From Chelydra serpentina (lineage: Eukaryota > Chordata > Testudines > Chelydridae), in the NCBI GenBank assembly GCA_037349315.1, contig JBAIAC010000014.1, forward strand, positions 26,575,001 through 26,639,000: a DNA stretch of 64,000 nucleotides. Direction: 5' to 3'. Each line of letters starts with the position of its first letter. The stretch's first letter is position 1. The notes under the pieces are model-generated. The model worked only from the letters and a program-made list of their open reading frames with translations, was not told where the DNA came from and searched no databases. Made by a program: the position numbers and the translations under genes. This document shows positions 54,750 to 64,000 of this stretch, in pieces.

Positions 54750-57207
54750 TTCTTCTTTGAGTGATTGTCCACATGGATTCCACTCTTGGTGCACATGCAC
54801 CACATGTGAGTGAGAGGATTCTTTTAGCAGCAAGTTCTGTTGGGGCCATGCCTGTGCCCTAGGTATTTATGCATCTCCTATCAATGGCAGAGCAGGCCCA
54901 ACAGTTTCTCTTACCGCTTGTGGCAGCAAGATGGAAGCCCTGCAGTTGTCCACTTTCTTTGCACATTGTGATTGTTTTAATTCTTTTTTTACTACCGTTG
55001 TCAAAATAATAATAATTCAATTAGCCTAAATGGCTCCCCTTACAGGAGTACTAGCATTATGGCAGAAGCCAGTTAACTGGGACTTGAGGCCTGTCCCTCA
55101 TGTGACACTGCAATGCTTATTGATGATGGGTATTCCTGCTCCCTGCTTTGTCTTAGAGAAGGACGTGTCCCAGAGTGATGTTCCATCTATTTGCTCTTTC
55201 TCCAAGTGTACTCCGAGTGAGGGAAGCCCCTTTGAAGCTGTTTCTACGAGAGCCAATTGATGCAAGTCGTCTCAGATGCTGAGAGGAGAGCTGCAGCCAG
55301 GCCTCTGCTGTCCAGTTAGACTCTCTGTAAGTGTGTTGGTGAGCACTGATTCCACCCCGAGCTCCTAGGCCACATCTACTCAGAGGCCCCACTCATCTGC
55401 CACTACATCGGCATTGATGTCCGACAGGCAGAAAGGAGCACCGTTCCAAAGATAAACCCAGACACAGGTTGCCATCCCTGGCACCTGGCAGAGTGAGACA
55501 AAAGGGTCAGCAGCGCCATGAGTCATCCTGGGTTCATTCATCCAAGGGCCCTGAGAAGGTCCATTCCATTGCCCTGGTACAGACTCCCAGTGGACAGCGC
55601 TGCTCTCTGTAGCAACCCTTCAGCATTTACCCCGGCACTGAGTGCCTTGGTACCCAAGCCTCAGCACCAAGTGCCTCTGTGATAGTAGCCCTAGTACCGT
55701 ACACGTTGGTACCCACTACCTTGGCACCAACTATGCTGCACCTAAACCATACATAATGTCTAGTGACTTTAGCTGTGGGCACAGTGCCAGAGTTGTCTCC
55801 TCCAAAAAATTAAGGGAGGTTATAGCTTAAACCCCCAGCCTTGGAGTCACTGGTATTCTGTGCTAGAGAAGTATTCCAAGTACCAATCTCTGTGGAGACA
55901 GAGTACACCTGACAGAACTGCCTCTTCCTTAATGGAGGTATAATCCTTTTCCTCCTCCTCCTCCTCCTTCTGCTGAACATAGCAGGGAATCATCTCCAAC
56001 TTGTCCATTATATCTTCCCTGGATAGCCAGTTGGGAGTCAGGAAGGGATTGTAGGAAGGAGTCTGTGAGAGGTAATAGAAGTCTAGGCTTCATGGGGATC
56101 ATAAATCTGTACTGTCCTCAGTTTCTTCCACCTCAGTATTCCTATCCATACTAGTTTGGTCTTACTGGTGTGCAGCCATACTCCAGGAAACCTGCTTCAT
56201 CCTGTCAGTAGGGCAGGATTGCGCTTCCCGAAAAAACAAATCAAGCCACCTTAATCAAGCCAGTTACTTAAGGCAGGAGGAGAGTTGAAGAACATCCTCC
56301 GCTACCAGAGGAAGTGGAGCTGATCTTTGCTGTAATCTCATCCTCTTCTGATGAGATAGTGTGTTCACCCTAAATTGGTCTCAGCTGTGTTTAATGAATT
56401 CTAGGACCTGATGAAGTGCATGAGCGCTTGTGTTGGTGCAAAGAGCTTATGTTGGTGTTCTCAAACATTTAATCTTCTTTTACAACAGGGAAACAAATCT
56501 AATCTGTTCATAAAGGTCTTCTGGATCCTGCAAGAAATGTCTGGCATACACCTACATCCATCCTAGCCAAGTCAAAGGAGCAGACAGGATGTACCAGAGC
56601 CCTCCTAAAAGTTTTGAGTATTTCTATTCACATCCAACACCAGGTTGTCATAGTGGCAACAGTTCGGGAGAAATCAAAACAGCAGAGTTCTCTTAAGTCC
56701 ATACTTAGAGAAGAGAACCCAAACAAATTGTTCCTGTTCAGTCACCAGGTGTATTTGTCAGCTAGTCTCCAGATGAGGCTAACAATGTGGCCCTTCTCTC
56801 AAAATATAACGGTCTATAAAATGAGACAGCTTGTCCTAATTTTAAAAACTCTGTAAGGTTTAAAAACTAGGATGACATGAAGACTATCGTGGTGGAGGGA
56901 CAACTGACTGCCCATAGCACAGGCTGTGCTAGATGTTTGACACTATGGCACATGCAATGACCATTGCAATAGCCATGAGGAGTTATGGCTTCAATCCTTG
57001 GCCATTTCCAGGGAGGTATAGGCAACATTGAGGACCCCCATTTGAGGGTAGTAAACTGTTCAACAGTGGAACAAATGAGGCCTTCCGCTCCTCAAAGAAT
57101 TCACAGGTAACTGGGCTCTTTGGGCCTCTGTCCCAACCTCTAGAAGAAAGCAGTCATGCCAACAACTGCCCTGCCAACAGCACCCCTCTGTAAGAACATC
57201 TCCCTGC

Positions 57208-57471
57208 CAATACGGAGTCCTGCCCTTTGGTCTTTCTACAGCATCAAGGGTATTCAAGAATGGAGTAATAGTGGCAGCTCATCTACGGAGAATCCAGGTC
57301 TGTCCTTACCTCAGTAACTGGCTGACTTGTGGAAGATCACCGCAACAAGTGACCGACTCTAGTCAAGTAATTCTAAAGATCTCTGCTTCACTAGGTCTCA
57401 AAATCAATAGACAGAAATCCACATTGATTCCAACTCTGAGTGTAGAGTTCATAGGAACACTGTTAGAGTGA
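57208..57471 (+). pseudogene. DIRS reverse-transcriptase fragment with lost catalytic motif
   Basis: An open frame of 87 codons reads QYGVLPFGLSTASRVFKNGV, AAHLRRIQVCPYLSNWLT and LGLKINRQKSTLIPTLSVEF. The position normally occupied by YLDDW in this family is YLSNW, so both metal-binding aspartates are gone. The frame ends at TAG 57469-57471. Confidence 0.8.
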
Positions 57472-57553
57472 AGGTCAGTGAGGTCACTTTCCATGAGAGA
57501 TTTCAAACTACCCAGGTCTTATCAATCAACTGAAAGCTCATCCAAAGATACCA

Positions 57554-58560
57554 ATGAAAACATACCATAGACTTCTAGGACACGTGGCCTCATGCATTTG
57601 TTACACAATATGCCAGACTTCACCTATGTTGCATGAAAGGGTGGCTGAAGTCTGTGTATCTATCCAGCATTCACCACATGAACATGATGGTCACAGTCTC
57701 TCAAGAAGGTATCTCCTCATTAAACTTGTGGAAAGATCCTCTTCACGCATTCAATGAAGTACTCTTCTCTACAGCTTTGTTTGCCAAATTTCTGATGACA
57801 CCTACCTCCACTCTGGAATGGGGGCACCTTTAAATTCAGGGCCATCATTAAGCTTGCCTCTAGAGCTCAGACATTCTAGATCTCAGGGCTGGTCTACACT
57901 AACCCGCCCTGTCGAACTAAGATACGCAACTTCAGCTACATTAATAACGTAGCTGAAGACGAAGTCTCTTAGTTCGAACTTACCTGTGGTCCACACGTGG
58001 CGCACAGGCTCCCCCATCGACAGCGCTTACTCCTCGCAGCGAGCTGGATTACCAGCGTCGACGGGGGAGCACTTCCTGGTTCGATTTATCGCGTCTAGAC
58101 AAGACGCGATAAATCAAACCCAGAAGATCGATCCGCCGCCTCCGATCCAGCTGGTAAGTGTAGGCTAGCCCTCAGACTTATCCTGGCATGCAAAGTATTC
58201 TTGCTCCTCTTCGGAGATCCACAGTAAAAATGTGGACTGTCAATGTCACAGCAATAGATTGTCAGCAGGCAAGTGTGGATGATCTTGCTCCCCCTTCTGT
58301 CAGGAAATCACATATCTGTGGAATTGGATCATTCCAAACCAAATCACACTGGTGGTTCTGCATCTGCCTTGTCTTCCGGAAGCAGATCAACCGGGCAAGC
58401 AATTCTCTGACAACCATGAGTGGTCTCTCAAAGACTCAGTCCTACAGAACATCTTTCACAAGTGGGCATTCCCAGAAATAGACCTGGTTACCACAGATCA
58501 GAACAAGTGTCAGTCTGTCCCAGAGGGGTTCCAGCCCAGTCCTGGTATTGGGATTTGATT
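57554..58560 (+). pseudogene. DIRS RNase H-region remnants
   Basis: 57554-57760 reads TYHRLLGHVASCICYTICQT and shifts frame, comparable with the segment after RT in DIRS elements. Beyond the MITE, 58385-58500 reads SDNHEWSLKDSVLQNIFHKW and AFPEIDLVTTD, a conserved DIRS segment. Frameshifts and stops are numerous. Confidence 0.6.
57896..58171. mobile_element. 276-bp MITE, Harbinger-like, with 3-bp duplication TCA
   Basis: The ends GGGCTGGTCTACACT and, inverted, GGGCTAGCCTACACT are flanked by TCA at 57893-57895 and 58172-58174. The interior is CpG-rich and palindromic (ATTTATCGCGTCTAGAC paired with its complement; GTAGCTGAAG paired with CTTCAGCTAC). A 3-bp duplication fits PIF/Harbinger elements. 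Confidence 0.78.
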
Positions 58561-58729
58561 AACATTTCAGCAGCCCCTCCCTCATCTGCTCTGTCCAAAA
58601 CAATCTCTAAGAATAGTCCAGACCCATCTGACAGCCTGGATGCGAGTTGGATTGTACAGCTGAAGTTCAGAACAGTCTGCTTCAAGGCAGGAAACCTTCA
58701 ACCAGACTGACTCTTATGAAGCTAAATAG

Positions 58730-59620
58730 GAAAAGGTTTCTATTTGGGCATCTCGGCACCAGCTTTCTCCCTTGACATCACCAATTTTCAAAAATACTGG
58801 ACTGTGTGCTAGTCCTGAAACAACCTGGATTTTCCATCAGCTCCATAAGGATCTATTTAGCAGCAATAGCTGCACCCTCCTATCTAGAGCAGTGGTTCTC
58901 AACTAGGGGTATGCGTGCCCCTGGGGGTACGTAGAGGTCTTCCACGGGTACATCAACTCATCTAGATATTTGCCTAGTTTTACAACCGGCTACATGAAAA
59001 GCACTAGCCAAGTCAGTACAAACTAAAATTTCATACGAACAATGACATTTATATTTCTGTGTATACTATGCACTGAAACGTAAGTACAATATGTATATTC
59101 CAGTTGATTTTTTAAAATAATTATATGATAAAAATGAAAGTAAGCATTTTTCAGTAATAGTGTGCTGTGACACTTTGTTTTTTTAGGTCTGATTTTGTAA
59201 ACAAGTAGATTTTAAGTGAGGTGAAACTTGTGGGTACACAAGACAAATCAAACTCCTGAAAGGGGTACAGTAGTCCTGAAAGGTTGAGAGTCACTGATGT
59301 AGAGCATTACTGTATTTTCCCTACACTACATATTAAGATTCCTGAAAAGTCTCATCTGTTGATTTCCCCCGAGCTGGGGAGCCCTTTCCTGTCTCTTGGG
59401 ATCTTCATACGAGCAGGGTTGATGAGTCCTCCCCTTTGAGCCCTAAGCAACTGTTCCCCTTGCCACCTTTCTGGTGGCCATTACATCAAGTGGAAGGGTA
59501 AGGGAGATTCAGGTGCTCAGGTCATTATACAGTGTTCATAAAGACAGATTTCATCTGTGACCTCACTCCATGTTTCTCCCCAAAGTTGTCTAAATTCCAT
59601 ATAAAAACAATCCATTTACC
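58730..59620 (+). pseudogene. DIRS tyrosine-recombinase remnant, split by a hAT MITE
   Basis: Before the MITE, GFSISSIRIYLAAIAAPSY matches the N-terminal SAM-like part of DIRS recombinases. After it, LGEPFPVSWDLHTSR and VFIKTDFICDL-type segments continue the same gene. The catalytic R..H..R..Y residues cannot be traced in one frame. Confidence 0.6.
58890..59296. mobile_element. 407-bp hAT MITE
   Basis: The left end CAGTGGTTCTCAACTAGGGG and inverted right end CAGTGACTCTCAACCTTTC are flanked by ATCTAGAG (58882-58889) and ATGTAGAG (59297-59304), a 7/8 duplication. It is inserted in the DIRS recombinase relic. Confidence 0.85.
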
Positions 59621-59742
59621 TCTGGGTTTTGTTTTCTATGCCTCTTCACACACTTGATGCTGTAAGGTAGTTTTACTGAGACAAAACAGTAAACAGGAAT
59701 TCATGAGGACAGCATGTTTCTAAGATCTATGGTACTGTAAGG

Positions 59743-60486
59743 TAGTGGTCTCCAACCTTTTAATGCCTAAGATCATTTTTTGAATTTAAGGGCAGGATCT
59801 CCCCTGCCCCTTCCCCAAAGCCCTGCCTCACTCACTCATCTCCTCCTCCCCCCCCCCCCCCCCCCGCTCACTCGCTTTCCTCCACCCTCATTCACTTTCA
59901 CCGGGCTGGGGTTGGGGTTTGGGAGGGGGTAGGGGCTCTGGGCTGAGCTTGGGGCTAGGGTTGGGGTGCAGGAAGGAGGCATGGGGTGCTGTCTCTGGGA
60001 GGGGGCTCTGGGCTTGGAAAGAGTGTTGGGGTGCTGGTTCTGGGATGGATGCAGGAGGGGGCTCAGGGCTGGTTTGGGGTGCTGGCTGTGGGAGGGGGCT
60101 CAGGGCTGGGATTTGGGGTGTGGCCTCCCGCTGGGCAGCACTTACCGCTAAGGGAGGCTCCCTGCCTACCCTGGCCCAACACCACTCCTGGAAAGGGGCC
60201 AACGGGCCCCTGGTGGGGGGGCGGGCAGGAGGCATGTGGCTTCATTCGCTGTCTCTCTCTTCAAGCATTGCCCCTGCATCTCCCATTGGCCACAGCTCCC
60301 CATTCCTGGTCAATGGAATCTGTGGGGGTGGTGCTCGCAGGCAGGAGCAGCGCGTGGAGGGAGACCCCTGTGTGTGGGGCCACACTGGCCGCTTCTGGGA
60401 GCGGCATGGGGGCGGGGCAGGCAGGCAGCCTGTTAGGAGATCGTGATCAACTGGGATATCCTCTAGGATCAACCAGTCAATCACTA
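59743..60486. mobile_element. GC-rich hAT-like non-autonomous element
   Basis: It starts TAGTGGTCTCCAACCTTTTA, a common hAT terminus, and ends in a diverged inverted match near 60486. It contains a C-run (about 59849-59866) and tandem GGGGGCTCTGGGCTTGG-like units at 59930-60130. I could not confirm a target duplication. Long open frames here follow from base composition. Confidence 0.55.
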
Positions 60487-61297
60487 TCACCCTAAAGCAG
60501 TGGTCAAGTAACCACGGTTTATTCTTATTTAAATTCAGCCAACATTTATTTAATGTCATTCATCCTCCAGTATACTAGATAAGCAGTTGTAGAGAGTGAC
60601 CAGTGAAGCCAAATAATATATTAAAAGATAATGCAATTTTGCAATAATGACCCATGCCAATGTAATAGCAGCTACACTTTAATTGTTCACCCAGTGTATT
60701 ATTCCAATGCAAGCTTCCTCGCCTTTTCACTGTTTAACTAATTGTGTGCCCATTAAGCATACTTACACTGATGTTACTAGCTTTCATATAATGTGGGTCA
60801 CCTTGAAAGCTGCCTTTGCTGTAGTGGGTGAAGAAAAGTTTTATATGGGCAAGTTAGACCCAGTCATACAAAGTCAAATGGCAGAATAATTTTATGCTCA
60901 TTGGGTACACTATATTATAGTCTCTAACTGTGCGTTCCTTGTGCATTTGACATCTAAAGTAGTTAAACCTATTGATTGAAAATTCAATGTTCCGTTTTGT
61001 AACACTGTGTAGAGCTATAGTGTTTTAGTGTATAATCCTGAGTGTGCTGGCAGTTGTTCGGGTAGGTATGGTAGAGAGGACTATTTTAAATGTAAGCTAG
61101 CATTGTCTTGGGTAAACTTTGTCTTCACATTCAGAAGGCAACCACTATCCTCCTGTGTGTCTGACACAGTTCATAGAAAAGAAGAATGGAGCAAATTGGT
61201 AGGGTATAAGGAGGTGCAATCATAAAAGTTCAGAAAGTAGATGGTTTTCCTCAACTATGCTGCATATGAATGTGCAGTTTAAAAAGAAAATGCAAGG
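60487..61297. other. Intergenic sequence, nothing recognised
   Basis: AT-rich sequence between the GC-rich element and the retroviral LTR, with no gene or named repeat. Confidence 0.5.
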
Positions 61298-61784
61298 TGT
61301 TGAGAGCAGTTAGCATGAGTGCCCCCTTGTAGACTCCATTTTGGTGTCCCTGCTGCCTTCACTAGTACTGAGCACAGCATGTAATACAGGGAAGGCCGGA
61401 GGCCCCAGGGGCGGGAAATAGCTGGACTCAGCATAAAGATAAGGGGAATAATAGACACAAGAATTAGCTGCTGTTGCAAGGCCGAGCAAGTTACAAACTC
61501 TGCATGCTTACGCAGGAGGGGTGGCTCTGCAGAACTGGTAACAGAATACGGGGAAAGTCTGTTAATTGGCTATAACACTGCATGTGCGCAATTACTGCCC
61601 CTCACTGAACGTATATAAACTCTGTACACCCCCCCTTCGGGGTCCTGCCTTTGCTTAGCAAGGTGGCACCACGCTCGAGCGTAATAAAGCCTGTTAACTT
61701 TGTAATGCTCTGCAGTTTGATTTTTCTTTGGTTGCCTCAGCCTAGAACGAACTGTACGTGTCCTAGCAGGAATAATTCGTAACA
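61298..61784 (+). mobile_element. Endogenous retrovirus 5' LTR
   Basis: TGTTGAG at 61298 and CGTAACA at 61784 give TG...CA ends for a 487-bp LTR. Its promoter TATATAAA lies at 61612-61619 and its poly(A) signal AATAAA at 61683-61688, with GCTTGC-type U5 sequence after it. A primer-binding-like site TGGCGACCACGAAGGGAC (61789-61806) follows 4 nt beyond the LTR. This is the standard retroviral arrangement; I did not assign the tRNA. The left boundary rests on the TG/CA match only. Confidence 0.8.
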
Positions 61785-61959
61785 GTTTTGGCGACCACGA
61801 AGGGACTCTAGGCTCGCCCTTACAAGCGAGACTGCACTCCTCCCCTTGGACAGCTCCAGCCGGCACTGGGTGAGTTCACCTTCGAGAACTCCGAGGAGTG
61901 GGAGTGTGGGCCGTCGCATAGGCGATAAGGTGGCATATTAGGATTTTGGTAGCCCCAAT

Positions 61960-62349
61960 ATGGGCTCAGGGCAGAGTGTAAGTAAGGGGACCCCTTTGGC
62001 TGAAATTCTCGAGAATTGGAAAACTGTTTCTGGTACCCATGGGTTAGGTAAAAAGAGAGCTGTGATTTTGTGTAAAGTCGAGTGGCCAGCGCTGACTATT
62101 CAGACGCCCTTTGAATGGCCACCCGACGGAACTTTTGGACAGGATAAATTAACCTGTCTTAGGCAACAGCTGGAGGACCTGCATCCAGCTCTAATGGATT
62201 ATTGGTATGTATGGGATGATTGGGCATATACCCGAGATAAGGGGCGCCCCTCGACTCCGGGCTCTGGTACCAGATCTAAGGTTTGTATGCTGCTTGCGGA
62301 TTCCGCTCCGCCCTATGCTGCTTTCCCTCCTCTGTCTCTTCCCCCTTAG
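61960..62349 (+). pseudogene. Endogenous retrovirus gag, N-terminal matrix part (truncated)
   Basis: 129 codons begin 175 nt downstream of the LTR with MGSGQS, a myristoylation-type start. A region of gammaretrovirus-like matrix follows (TPLAEILENWK, KKRAVILC, EWPPDGTF visible). A proline-rich tail ends at a stop. Gammaretrovirus-like gag proteins exceed 500 residues, so capsid and nucleocapsid are absent here. No pol or env follows in the window. The copy is defective as seen. Confidence 0.75.
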
Positions 62350-62588
62350 TGAGAATAGTTTGTTTATTGTTTATTGGTGAGAGTGAAGGCTTTGTCTTCC
62401 ACAAATTTGGTGTAGGATTTAAAAAGCATCCGGATGCCTCCCTATTTCAAACTACTTTGTTAATCCCCTTGGCTTATTTATATCCCCAATTAGTTAAGGC
62501 TGAAAGGAAGGAAAGGAACAGGTTAATTTGAAAAGGCAGCTTGGCTTAGAGATAAGGAGAAAGCTGCTTTGCGTTCAAGGTAAAGAAG

Positions 62589-63172
62589 TGACACAGACCA
62601 TGCCAAGAAGAAAAAAAAAACACAAAAAAACAAGACAAAACCCACCACAGTTGAGAGGTTGTAGAAATGGAAAACACAGACGAAACAGTGAAAGGGGGAG
62701 CCAAGCTTTGCGACCCTGGAACCGGTGTGGTTTGGGGAAGCTGAAGAAGCCACAGACAGCTGGCCTAGACTGGAATACCGAGCGAAGGTCTCTGAAAGGG
62801 ACGCCCCAAGAGACCTGAGGCTGTAAATAACCCTCTCAAGAGCAGAAGCAAGTTGAAGATTTGCGCAACATACCTCTGGTTAATGTGAGCACAGAATAAT
62901 CTCTCATTCATCTCCCTTCTGTTTCTCTTATCCCCGGGTCTGGCCAGCCCGGGCAGCGTGTCTGTGAGTATGAAAGTGGGTTAGGGTTTGAGCACTAATG
63001 CTTTTTCTTCCTTTGAGTGATGAGGGAATGTTCTCAACGCTCCCTGTTGTTTATTATTTATTAATGAAGTTTTAAAATTTAGTCACATGGTGTGTCTTCA
63101 CCTCCGCCCTTGCGATCCTGCGGTCTTAGCCTGATCAACTAAGATCTAGATTGGTAACGAAATTCTGTCACA
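62589..63172 (+). mobile_element. Second retroviral LTR-like segment (left edge uncertain)
   Basis: The segment ends TTCTGTCACA at 63172. Four nt later, after GTTT, TGGTGGAAAATTGGGTAG (63177-63194) begins, the same layout as the end of the first LTR and its primer-binding site. The proposed start TGACACAG (62589) partly mirrors the TGTCACA end. ATTTATTAATGAAG near 63055-63068 may be a diverged poly(A) region. No target duplication can be checked because the element runs off the window. Confidence 0.5.
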
Positions 63173-64000
63173 GTTTTGGTGGAAAATTGGGTAGTGGGGG
63201 GAGCCCTGCAGAGGCACACCATCTGTTTGTTTTGCCCTTGTTATATCATGTTCGCTTAGTTTGGTATTGTTAGCATTATATGTTGAGGATTGCATGATTA
63301 AAGGTGTGCCCTCTCTCAGCCATAGTAGGTCTGAGACCCGGAGAGGGGTTTAGCATTCCTCTCTCCACCCCGGTCGACGGGGAAGGGTGCAGCTGCGGAC
63401 TCGGGAACACTGCAGTTGTGGGTGATGGCATCAATGGTGGATTCTAGACCGGACGTGCGGGCATTAGGGAGCGCAGACACAGTAGTCTGGCTGCCTGGTT
63501 AGCAAGCCTCACAGGGAGGACTCAGGCAGCCCTTGTGAGTGAGAATGTTTAAGAGAAGAGACCAGGAAGAGTGGGGGCTGATTGAGAAGCTCACTCTCCT
63601 GGCTGAAGTGATAGTGGAACAAGATAGCGAGAAAAGCAGGATCGGGCCCAGGCAGACAACAGACAGAGATATTGGAAAAACAGGTTGGAAACTTTGAGGG
63701 TATTGTAAATTACAGGCATGGGAAATTTAAATCCCTAGAACAATAATTGAAATGGTAAAATCTGAGTTGATTGAGTGTCAGTTTGGGAAATAAGCAAGTG
63801 ATTTAAGAAAAGAGAGTGAGAAGTTAACTCTGTGGTTGCTGGAGGGAATTTAGCAGTTGAACTTTGTAAAAACGCTAAAAGAAAAAGAAGCAGAAGTTAA
63901 AAGTAAAAGGCAGTCAAAATTCTGGTAAAGGTTAATTGTGTCCCTTTTAAGTAACAATCTTTAAGCTGAGGATAGCTTTGGATCCAGAAGCAAGCCAAAA
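63173..64000 (+). other. Leader and possible gag start of the second retroviral element
   Basis: Sequence downstream of the second LTR-like segment. A short frame starts at 63546 (MFKRRDQEEWGLIEKLT). Near 63717 a context ATGGGAAATTTAAATCCC followed by stops and KSELIECQFGK-like residues suggests a decayed gag start. The assignment is weak and rests on position and the MGN start. Confidence 0.35.

Larger units (their letters stand above)
54750..59660 (+). mobile_element. DIRS-type retrotransposon relic with gag, RT/RNase H and tyrosine recombinase
   Basis: The order is that of DIRS elements. A 5' terminal region (TTTGAGTGATTGTCCACATG near 54756) is followed by degraded gag (55030-57060) rich in GGTACC-like repeats. 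Reverse transcriptase (57208-57471) and RNase H-type remnants (57554-58560) come next, then a tyrosine-recombinase relic (about 58730-59620). Stops and shifts are frequent. MITEs split it at 57896-58171 and 58890-59296. DIRS elements integrate by a tyrosine recombinase, so no target duplication is expected. Confidence 0.75.

Noticed and set aside
54622..54849. Minus-strand 75-codon frame near the DIRS terminus
   Set aside because: It overlaps the plus-strand DIRS 5' terminal region and has no recognisable content.
59919..60495. Glycine/leucine-rich open frames of 169-175 codons
   Set aside because: They arise from tandem GGGGGCTCTGGGCT units in a hAT-like element; both strands are open in several frames.

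Overview
The window is nuclear DNA of a reptile, most probably a turtle. The reasons are two conserved vertebrate genes with long introns, a CpG-island promoter between them, and a repeat load typical of chelonian genomes: CR1 LINEs, tRNA-derived SINEs ending in CR1-like tails, DIRS-type retrotransposons, PIF/Harbinger and hAT DNA transposons, and several endogenous retrovirus LTRs. The species call is inference from repeat composition and was not searched.

Genes. VPS37A (ESCRT-I subunit) lies on the minus strand. Nine coding exons between 14938 and 881 encode residues 1-319, and the last part of the gene lies beyond position 1. CNOT7 (catalytic CCR4-NOT deadenylase) lies on the plus strand. 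It has a noncoding first exon ending at 15423 and six coding exons from 17542 to 51744, giving 285 codons with all catalytic residues intact. The genes are head to head and share a GC-rich interval (about 14600-15650) with two inverted CCAAT boxes. Every splice junction was placed by GT/AG signals and reading phase.

Layout. 1-14938: VPS37A. Its intron 3 (4305-10409) holds a solo LTR (4399-9529, target duplication GCAAT), and inside that LTR sits a 4.05-kb Harbinger transposon (4852-8898, flanked by TAGA) with an intact-looking DDE transposase and a frameshifted Myb/SANT-like partner gene. Intron 1 carries small DNA transposons and a hAT copy with a perfect 8-bp duplication. 15424-51744: CNOT7. 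Intron 1 has a CR1 fragment and a SINE. The 16.8-kb intron 4 has a decayed 5.1-kb hAT element (22677-27758) that contains a CR1, several foldback and short hAT elements, a Harbinger-derived MITE nested in another element, and an LTR-like block. Intron 5 has a putative processed pseudogene and a MIR-type SINE. Intron 6 has a decayed DIRS gag region with a CR1 inserted in it. 51745-54600: CNOT7 3' untranslated region and flank. 54750-59660: a second, longer DIRS relic (gag, RT/RNase H, tyrosine recombinase) broken by two MITEs. 61298-64000: a retroviral LTR with primer-binding-like site and the start of a gag gene, then a second LTR-like segment and leader.

The host genes act in separate pathways: endosomal sorting and mRNA deadenylation. 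Everything else I can identify is mobile DNA at various stages of decay, often nested, so relative insertion order can be read directly. I found no clear new cellular system. The best leads are the Harbinger element with its non-autonomous relative, the nested insertions dated by target duplications, an unidentified pseudogene, and the two stacked retroviral leaders at the right edge.
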